A DNA stretch of 26,102 nucleotides, taken from the NCBI GenBank assembly GCA_024364805.1, contig CM044495.1:17572208-17598309 (forward strand), given 5' to 3'. A model generated the notes under the pieces. That model ran no database searches. It was not told where the DNA came from and saw nothing but the letters and a program-made list of their open reading frames with translations. The position numbers and the translations under genes were made by a program. This stretch comes from Euprymna scolopes. Its lineage: Eukaryota; Mollusca; Cephalopoda; Sepiida; Sepiolidae. Each line of letters starts with the position of its first letter. The stretch's first letter is position 1. Of this stretch, positions 12,776 through 22,811 are shown in pieces.

Positions 12776-15453
12776 CATAAAAATTTTTAGTTGGTGATGT
12801 GAAGAAATTTGTAGGGAAATATCCACAACTGTTAATGATATTTCATTTTCAACTTGTATACCATCTCTACTCTCTAAAATTGAGCAAGTTAATTTAAGAA
12901 ATTATAATTTGAAAATTTTGTGGTTGAATATTTGAATTCCGTTTTTACTCCTTTCTTCATCTTTTCAGCATCATCTCCTCAAGGGTCTGTAACATCCATG
13001 AGCATCCGTGAAATTGAACAATTGAGAGAGTTCCATGGGGACAATTGGTTGCAACAATACGAGCACATGAGAGAAAATAGGGAGTTGTTGACAAACAGCC
13101 CAGAAATGGATAACTATGAAGAGTCTGATCGTCCACCAAGTCCAGCAGAAGAGGACAACGATGCAGCAGTGGTGCCCACAGAAATAAAGCCAGAATCCTA
13201 TCCTGGCTTTGAAGATCCATTTCTAGAGAATAATAATAAAGAACCATCTTTAGAAAATAATAATAAAAGATCTCAAAATGGTTCTGCAACTCCGGAACAG
13301 AAGGCTGAATCGGACGATGAGCAATCAGATGAGGTGTCCATCCTTTCTCATGAAAGTTCCGAGAATAATACAGAATCGGAAAGCAATGGACTCATGTCTG
13401 ACGAAATAGATTCTGATATCAAGAAGATGGCGTCTGTAGAAAATCCTTACGGTAAGGATCTTATAAATCTTATTGTATAAACTTCTCGATGGGAATGGGA
13501 TATGCTTTAAGATTCAAGAGTTATCTTCCCTTGGTGTCATTTGAGTAATTTTAAGTTCCAGAGATAGTCACAAGTTGACCCCCAGTGAGTTTAAGAATAA
13601 ACAGCTGTTTTTTAGATGAGTAACAAATAAGGAAACAATATTCCAAATTACACTAATTGTTGGTCCATAAAAATAATGGATGGAAGCAGACAAACCAAAA
13701 TATATATTGAGATTATAATTTCAATTTGATTTACAAACTAGCAAACATTAAAATCACCTTTTTTCCTAACCTACATTTAACAGGTGTGTCATGGTATTCT
13801 AATTTGAAAACATAATTTTTAGATATGTAAAATAAGAAAGGAAAACCAGAGAGGAAATATTTCAAATGCCATTTTTAACTTCCAGCCTCAACACTAAGTT
13901 TTCCACAAGGTGTCAATACATAGATCATTTTAATCAAAAAGATGGCCAAATAGAAAAGAAAGAGATATGGTGGCTTATTCATTTTTTACTTTTTTTTATG
14001 TTTTTTTTTTTCTTTGTTTGTGAAGTTAAAAATGTTAGTGGTTTTAAATTGGACATCTTGACACATCTGTAAAGCTTGGGTTCGGAAGGTTGAAGATAAT
14101 TTACATAAACTTGTATGTTCTTCTGTAAATTTTGAATCTCTAACATTTAAGAGCTCTTTTCATTTTGCCTAATTTTATTTTGTGCCTTAGTAATGATACT
14201 TAAATATTTAGTTGAAAGGAAACCTTCATCTTCAATGTTTTTTTTTTTTTTTGCCATGTTGTTTTTGGAGCAGAGAATCAGCAAGTGGAAGTCCGTTTGT
14301 CCGAAATATATTTATGAATTTCAATATAAATTTCAAACAAAATAAATGTCTGTTTATTTTGTAATAAAGCATTGTTTTGGCTTCAAACGTATATAGTACA
14401 TATTTTATTCAAACTCAACCAGCGCTTCTAAGTGTTACCGTAAATGGTTTTTGCATCCTGTTTATTATTTACTATTATTATTGAGCGTTCCTGTTGCTAT
14501 TCTCTTTTACGTTTTCTTTTACTTTAGCGTACTTTTAAAAGTCTGTGTTCTTACTTATATGGGTGTGTGTATGCTTTTAGTTCTTGCCTTGAAAGGTCTT
14601 GTCGTGTATGTGTAAATGACGTCATGCATAACACACCTGCTTGCCTTGTCCAGCGGATGATATCTTCTGGTCGCTGGTCTCCATCTCGTGGGGTGTTGTC
14701 ACTGCTGCAGACAGACGCATTGATAACACAAGATGGATTTGAAGCTTCAATTCTTTTAAGGCAAGCCTATCATGTCGGAACCTGGTTGTCGCAGAGGGAC
14801 CCTAATCTCCCCGTCTGCATTCTCTGCAACCCAAAAACCAACTCTCACATGTCCGTCGACTGGAAGCCTACAACCACAATTTGTTACCCCTAATTTCCGG
14901 TGCATCTAACCTAGGTCATTAAAGGTGACTGAGTTTGATGGATGTCAAATTTAACCTTCTCTGACCATGCTAAATTGACGATGGGAAACCCAAAATGCTT
15001 ATATAACTTCTATTTCTAAAAACTACCTATATAGCATTTAAGCTGGGATTCCCAATACTACATAAGGAACAAAAATCTTAACGTGACTAAACTCACCGTT
15101 CTGAGATTTAAAAAACTACCGTAAAAACAACAAATGGATTTATACTTGCTGATTCTCTGCTCCAACAATAATCTGGCAAAAAAAAAAAAAAAAAGATATA
15201 CTGAAAATGAAGGTTTCAATTGAAATATATTTATAAATTTCAATATAAATTTCAAACAAAATAAATGTCTGTTTATTTTGTAATAATGCGTTGTTTTGGC
15301 TTCAAACATATCTAATGCGTATTTATTTTATTCAAACTCAACCAGAAGGAACAAAAATCTTAACATGTCTGGTTTATGGCGAAACAATTGTAATATCCAA
15401 AAAAATACAAATATAAAGTTATTCCTTGTTTTTGGTTTTTGCCAGTGTGTGTG

Positions 15454-15489
<36 letters not shown>

Positions 15490-18400
15490 AAAATTCCAAA
15501 TAAAGTTTTAAAGCCAAAACAAGTAGAGAATTTTTTTTTCAATAAATAAACATGTTTATTGAAATTAAATTCGATATTTCAATTCATAACAGAATCTTCA
15601 TCAGGAAAAAATTTTTTTTTTATACTTTTTTTTCCTTTTTTCCTTTTTTCTTTTTCCTTTTCCATTTTTTCTTTTTTCTCCTTTCCTTTTTTCCCTTTTT
15701 ATCCTTTCTTTCCTTTCTTTTTCTATGTACCATAATGGCAGTGGTGGTGCCGCCTAGCACGTTATCCTTCAGAAGTTGTCGAAGGATAGAGTTCAAATGT
15801 CCAATCCAGTAGAAATGCTGGTCCAGCGTGTATTTAAGTAATAAAAAGGCAACTGTTTAAAGCACTGTTAATATGGAATGAAAATTTAAAATTAAACGGT
15901 TTTAAAGACCAAAACAAGTGCAATTTTTTTATATATATTTTTTTATTAAAATTAAAATTCAATACTAAAAATACAGTTACAAATTACTGAAGACTTTTAC
16001 TCATGACTGATGGATTTGTGGCATGTAATTCTCGTGGATTAAATAAAGAGTTCAATTAGAAACTCTGTACAGATTCCCAAGTTTGACAGAAGGATTCCAG
16101 AGTCCAGCAAGATACAAAATAAGTAAAAGGTCAGGTTACATGAGAATAATGTTTAAGATGTCCAAATAATACACCTATTTGTGTTTTCAGTAAAACTTGA
16201 AATCTGCTTCAGCAAAAAATTAAAATTGTATTTGCAAAAATTTTGGCACAAAATGTTCATTTATTTTCATACAAACAAAAACGTTTAAAAAACTAACAAA
16301 ACAATTTTTTTCTGAGAAACGTAATTTGTTATTTCAGGTGAAGAAACGGAACCGTTTATTGTGAAACGAAGTTTGGATGAAGATGCAGAAGAAATCTTTG
16401 TATCTTCAAACGAACGTTTCCTCATTGAAAAAGACCTTCAAGGATGTCAACTTGATAGATTAGACATGAAATGCGTGACTTACATGTCCGTCCTAAAAAA
16501 CAAAGGGCAAATGGTAGTGAAATTAAAGTTTAATTATGTCAAACAAGATCGGAGAGAAAGAACGTACATTATGGTTGATAAAGATGAAGCTGACGTAAGT
16601 GTCTCTTTTAATTTTTTTATTTTTTTATATTAAATATTTTTCCTTTTACCGTTTAATGTCTTTTCCTTTTACTGTCTTTTGCTCTGGGCGTTTGACATCT
16701 TGTTTTTTTGTTTACCATTTAAAGAGTTTGTTTTGGTTATTTAGCTCTAAAGAGTTGGCATAATAATGCTAGTTTTATCATTTCATATTTTTAGATTATG
16801 AACAGTAAATATCAGTAAAGTTATTTCAGGTTTTGATGTCATAAGAATTTTCAAACCATTAAAAATTCAGAGAAAATACATTAATGCATGAATGCACATA
16901 ATTTTTATAATTCAATTACCTGATGCAGTTGTATAAAGTTCACACATTGGAATATCCTGTTTATTTTTATTTCCTAATGCATTTTTAATCAAAATGTGTA
17001 CATTTCTTTTTCAATTTTTTTTTTAGGAGTTGGAAAAAATAATTATGCCTTTCTTAGAGGAACATCAATTAAAAGTGAATGCAAAAGATGTTTTTCATCT
17101 TATGGTTAGTAGATTTTTTGACTCATTTTTTTATGATTTTTCTAAAATTGTCAGATTTTTTTCATATTCTTATATAATTAAAAAAATGATGAAATTTAGC
17201 TGTTGGATGAAACTAATTTAACTTGAAGTTACTAAACAAGTTAAACAAATTGATTAGATTTTTTTTCTTTAATAAACAGATAATTTCCCTGATTATGGAT
17301 TTCTTTAAAAAAAAAAAAAAAAAAAATGGAATACGTAGAACAAAAAAAATTATAAATTGATGCAATCTTTTAACAGGCTTTGGCTATTTTTTTTTTTTTT
17401 TTTTTTAAGATTAAAAAATGTCATCTTCATCAATATTTGAATTTAAAATTTTTCATGTATTCTTGAAAATAATTTAAGTGGTTTGAAAACTTGAATATAT
17501 AAAAAAAGATTTTTCTCTGTTCCCTCCACACTTTGCGTAAAATACTTGTCAGTAATTTTATCAGTTGTATTTGGAAAGCCTGAAGAAAAGGCGATTTGTT
17601 TATTTATAATCTAAACTTTACTAATATGGATGACAAAAAACAAGTTGTTTGAGAAAGAAAAAAAAAAATTAGATAAATAAAAATTTTCTTGAATTTAATT
17701 TTTGATTATATCTAAAATAAATTATGGACATTAATTTTTTACATACTACAAAAATGTTATTTAAAATGTTTTATACAGTTGTTTATGTACGAGGTGCATT
17801 CAATAAGTTTCCAGACTTTTTTCATATGGGCACTTTTATTGATAGTACACACATGAAACTCTAGTCTCCTTCAAAGTAATCTCGAACTGCAATGCACTTG
17901 TACCGTTCAAACAACTTCTGGAAGGCCCCATGAAAGTTCTCTTGTGTGAACATGTCAATGATCCTCATAACAGCCTCTTTCATCTCAACCGTCTCATAAC
18001 GACAGCCCCTAAGATTTTCCTCGAGTTAAGGGAATAACCAAAAGTTACGGGCAGCAATATTTAGACTATAGGGAGGGTGAGGAACTGTCTTGATGGCCAT
18101 CTGATCTTCTCTGAGCCCCTATAGGACAAACTTTGGATGAATGTTCCACATTGTCAGTTCCTCGTGAATAATTGTGTGTGTATTATAATTGTGTATTATT
18201 CCACACTGACATCAAACTGTACACTTATCTCTAGACAGTCCTTATCCATGAAATTTTTATTTGATCAAGAGTCTGACAATTTTAAATGCCTATACAAAAA
18301 ACGTCTAGAAACTTATTGAATGTACCTTGTGTATGTTGTACTTTATTATTAGAATTTATCTTTATTTGGATTCTATAAAATTTAAACCTTTCATTTGATA

Positions 18401-19349
18401 GAATACTTTAATCGCATGAAAATTCAAAATCTCCCCTCAAATTGGTACATCAATATTTTTCATATTTTTAGAAATTTAGATGTCAGTTGCTTTAATTTCT
18501 TTTCAAAGTAAACTAATTCAAACTCAACAATTTGTGATGGAAAAACATGTAAAAATTTATAAATGTTCAAAGTGTCGATTATTTTTTTTTTATTTTATTT
18601 TTTTTTTCCCCAATGATTTTTTTTGTTATATACATTATTTAATTGGAATCCATTGAGATGAGTATAATTTATTTATTTCGGACTATTATTCTCATCTTAG
18701 TTGTTGTTCCACAACGTTTCAGCCAACTATTCCTCTGGCCTTCGTCAGGTGGTAACTGCGACTGTATAGGAACTCTGAATCTACTATGGATGGCAGAAAT
18801 TGCTGAGAATGCAATTAAGAGATTCGGAGTTCCTATCTCGTCGCGGTTACCACCTGACGAAGGCCAGAGAAATAGTTGGCCGAAACGTCATGGAACAACT
18901 AAGAAAGATGAAGATAATAATCTGCAATTAATAAATAATACTCATCTCAATAATGAATTCCAATTAAATATATATACTATTCAGTACGGACCCGACCATG
19001 GAAGATCAGATAATAAATAAACCTGGATTTATAAAACTAAAAAATCCAACCTTGATCGCCCTTTGGTGTCCATGGCGCAGTGGATAGAGACGTTGAATCT
19101 CTACGGTTCCAGGTGAGAATTGTCTGAAGATAGCGGTTTCAGTCCTACCCAAAGCCGGCTAGAAGCTTACTTGGCCAAAACATGGTTAAACGACAACTAT
19201 GGATAGCAGTAATTGCTGAGAATGCAGTTAGGAGATTTGGAGTTCCTATCCCATCGCGGTTACCACCTGATGAAGGCCAGAGGAATAGTTGGCCGAAACG
19301 TTGTGAAACAACTAAGAAAGATGAGGATAATAGTCCGTAATAAATAAAT

Positions 19350-19380
<31 letters not shown>

Positions 19381-22300
19381 GTAAAGGAGAATCTCAGTAA
19401 GACTAAAATTTTATTTTGTACTTGTTTTTAAAGGATAAACTTTTTTTGATATACTTAAGTTCATCATAACTTTTTGGATTTATTATTTGTTACTTAGTGA
19501 AATTTAATTATTCACAGAAGTTAAAACTTATTTCTATAACATATTCCATTATTTTTTTATATATATCGGCATTTGTTTCCTTTTTATACTTGAAATAGCA
19601 TAGTCATTCATTTGCTATCATTTACATTATTCCTATTTTTGAAGATCCATGAAATATTTTTTATGATTGCTGTTCTTCGGAATATGTTACTGAAAATGAT
19701 CAAATCATTTGAGATCCAACAATGTATCACAAACGAAAATAAAACGATGCAAACTTAGCATCCAAATAAAAAAAAAAAAAACTTTTAGTTTTATTTAAAC
19801 TAAAACATATTAGGAAGCAAGATTTATATATAAATTTATATATAAATATGCAAGGCAAAAAAAATGTGAAAAGTCTTAAAAATTTGTATTTAAATGTGCA
19901 AAATCTGATGTTTTTGCTAACCATAACAAACAAAGACAAGCTTTTTTTTTTTTTTTTTAAATACACTGACATCATTAAAGTTCTATACTTTAATAACGTG
20001 TCATTTATTTTGCTGCATACTAGAAAAGCCACAGAACTGTATGTATAGTCCATTAATGAATAAATTTGTTTGAGACATTTAACATCTGAATAATGTCAGC
20101 TAATAACTATTTGTGTGTATACATGTGTGTGTGTGTGTGTGTGAGGATGAAGATTTGACAGAATATGTTGGTCAATCGAGATAAGGAATAATCAAAAAAT
20201 AAGATGGACCAATTGTAATAAAAGAAAGGGCTTTTTTTTTTTTTTTTTTTTACAAAGGAGTCACAAGGCCCTGGGGGCACTTGAGGATAAGGGTTAATGA
20301 GTGTATAGTAGTCAATGGGGCAATACCGTAGTAATCATTAGCTGTGTAAATTTGGTGAATTGGATTACTTAAAGAGGACAACTCATCAAGAACTTGTTTA
20401 TGTTGGACTTGAAGACGACCAAATTGTAGTCAGCTGGAAAGCAGGGAAATGGAAGAGAGTTCCACAGTCGTGCAGTTCTAAGAAAAAAGCATTGTTCATG
20501 GAATCTACATTTATATTTAGGCACATATAAAGAGTGGGGAAAATTATTGGTAGTGGTTTCAGCTAGACGGGTGTTTTTCATGAAAGTTTGATGAAAGGTG
20601 GGGGGACCATAGACTAGACTCAGACGAGCACTTGCCATGAAAATAATGATAAAGTAGACAGGCTCGCAGTGTCTCTTCCGTGGGAAAGAAGTTACAGGGA
20701 AGAAAAAAGAGCATCTCCCACTAGGCTACAAAGTCTATTTTGAACTCTCTCAAGGCAGGATTAGGTCTTTCTAGCAGCTCTTGCTCAGATGTGGCAAGTA
20801 CGTCCATCCTTGGACGTACTTGGCTCTTATATAGGTAAAGAATTGCATCAGCAGTGAGATATCTACTGGAGCAGTAGAATGATCCCACCATTTTTCTAGT
20901 ACCTTGGCAATGGATTTAATATACGTTCCAATTCAGATCAGGAGTAAAGGTTAGACACAGAAGCTTGTCAAAACATGGAGCTTCCCCAAGACGAGAGCCA
21001 TTCATTTCAATTGATGCCAGACAGAGCATTGATGATGTATAGAAGCTTGGTTTTAGATGCATTAAAATTAACCAACCACCTCTTTCCCCATTGTGCCATG
21101 TGCTCAAGATTAGTGGAGAGAGAATCAGAGAACTTGGTTATTTATGGCCTTTCATGTGTTGCCATAGATGATTGTGTTGTCAGCATAAATGTCTACGAAT
21201 GATCTTGGGATGTGATTTGGGAGATCGTTGATGGAGATCAGAAAGAGTTGGGCCTAGGATGGAGTCCAACATTAATACTGTGACCTTCTGATTTCTGTCC
21301 ATCAATCACTACTTTTATGAGCCTATCAAAATAATTGAAAAGACATTTCCAGCTATACTGTATCTGGAGGTCTTTTGGAGTAGATCTTTATGCCATACAC
21401 TCTCAAAGGCCTTTGATATGTCAAGAGCAATTGCTCTAGAAAAGAAGCCTCCATAGAAAGATTCACTAATCCTATGAGATATAACCGTTAGCACATCTGC
21501 TATAGATCTAGAGCAGATACTATATTGCGTGTCACTAAGGAGGTTATTTTTGCTGAGGTGGTTGACTACTTCTCTATTTAACAGATTTCAATAACTTAAT
21601 TGTGATGCACAGGAGATTTATTGGTCTGTACTAAGAGGGAGAGGAGTGATCACCTGAATTCTTAAATACGGGGCATACTGATGAGGTTTTCCAGGGTGTT
21701 CGAAAGCAATTCTCTTTAAGACAACGCTTAAACAGCTTTGTAAGTATGGGAGCAAGTTCTGGTTGAAGCTTCTTCAGCACTATAATTGGAATGCCCTCAG
21801 GGCCAGTTGCTTTACTGAAATCAGGATTTTTGATTAGCTTGGTAACATCATGCACAGATATTTGTATGTCGCATAGCACGTTTTCAGATACAGGAGGAAA
21901 TATGGAGGGTTGGTGGCCTTGATTCCATAGGGTAGAATTAGCTGCAAAGTTCTTGACAAAAAGTTTGGCTTTGTCCGATGTTAATGAGATTACCTCAGGT
22001 CCATTGATGATGGTTGGGATAGACCACATGCTTCTGTAATTATTCAACATCTCAACCATAACAGGCTTTATAATCTATTATAAAACTCAAATTGTTTACT
22101 TGGGCATAGAAACCGTCCATCTGGTTTGAAAAGTTCTACACATTAGTAAGTAAAGAAAAACAAAGCCATGAAAGCTTTTTTAATTCCACAATTTTTTTCG
22201 CATTTTAAACATGCAAATAAAAACACTTATATAAGTTTTCGGATATACTGAAAACGAATATCACATTTAAATTTTCCATAAATAAATAGTTTTCTGGATT

Positions 22301-22760
22301 CAATGTAATTCCTTATGTTAAAAGTAGTAGTTATTGTCATACTCGCAAGTATGTAATGTAATATTTTTGGCACCATTTGATATACTCACTATTCCATAGC
22401 TATAACATATACTGATCCAATGGGTTACAGGTAGTCTAGTTTCTGTATAAAATTTATTCTAAGCAAAATATCAAATCCAATCATGACTCTGTGTTAGGAT
22501 AATTGAACAAAAAGTTGTCATTTTGCTTATTTTTTTTCTTTGCATTTTCATTGTTTATAATTTAAACTCTTGAATATTTTAAAGACAATTCTTGAATTAA
22601 TGTGAATGTATTTAAAAATTTACTTTGATAAATCTATACGAAAAAATGTAAATAAGAAAATTGTTAAATATCAGTGAACTTGATTAGCAAATTTGGATTA
22701 TCATTACCATAAGTTGTTACAGTCATACTTATAATCTTTAACATTTATTTTATCTATCTA

Positions 22761-22811
<51 letters not shown>

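Larger units (their letters stand above)
5423..12968 (+). other. STK11IP intron, 7.5 kb, largest in window
   Basis: It holds several repeats, listed separately: a mariner-type MITE, a tiny Helitron, the tRNA-like repeat copy 2, a 100-base direct repeat pair, a multi-hairpin cassette, a foldback element, a palindrome, a tRNA-like sequence and a 431-base Helitron. I see nothing definite in 5430-6540, 6800-7220, 7320-7940, 8750-9480, 10760-12035 and 12740-12968. The stretch 6000-6440 is less AT-rich than its surroundings and may be an unrecognised repeat. Confidence 0.75.
13452..16337 (+). other. STK11IP intron, 2.9 kb
   Basis: From 13452 to about 14210 I see only AT-rich intron. From 14219 to 16000 lies a cluster of repeat ends related to one another, given separately. 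15607-15725 is a long polypyrimidine tract. 16000-16337 shows nothing recognisable. Confidence 0.75.

Noticed and set aside
12920-12968. ATG-started open frame running into exon D
   Set aside because: The extra N-terminal residues are intron sequence; tttcag at 12963-12968 with matching phase 1 makes exon D start at 12969.
13482-14210. Possible end of the gene after exon D
   Set aside because: A stop follows the donor in intron, but exons E-G continue the STK11IP order in the right phase.
14567-14893. 108-codon open frame in a less AT-rich stretch
   Set aside because: No recognised motif, no splice or promoter context, and it lies inside a composite repeat; kept only as part of that element.
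15552-15812. Phe-rich open frame
   Set aside because: Created by the polypyrimidine tract at 15607-15725.
18643-19020. 125-codon open frame
   Set aside because: It runs through both arms of the inverted repeat; its DEGQR and WPKR residues come from the repeated end sequence.
19267-19299. A complete, active hammerhead ribozyme
   Set aside because: The core boxes are present but there is an unpaired A after the first box, and no convincing stem I or cleavage site could be drawn.
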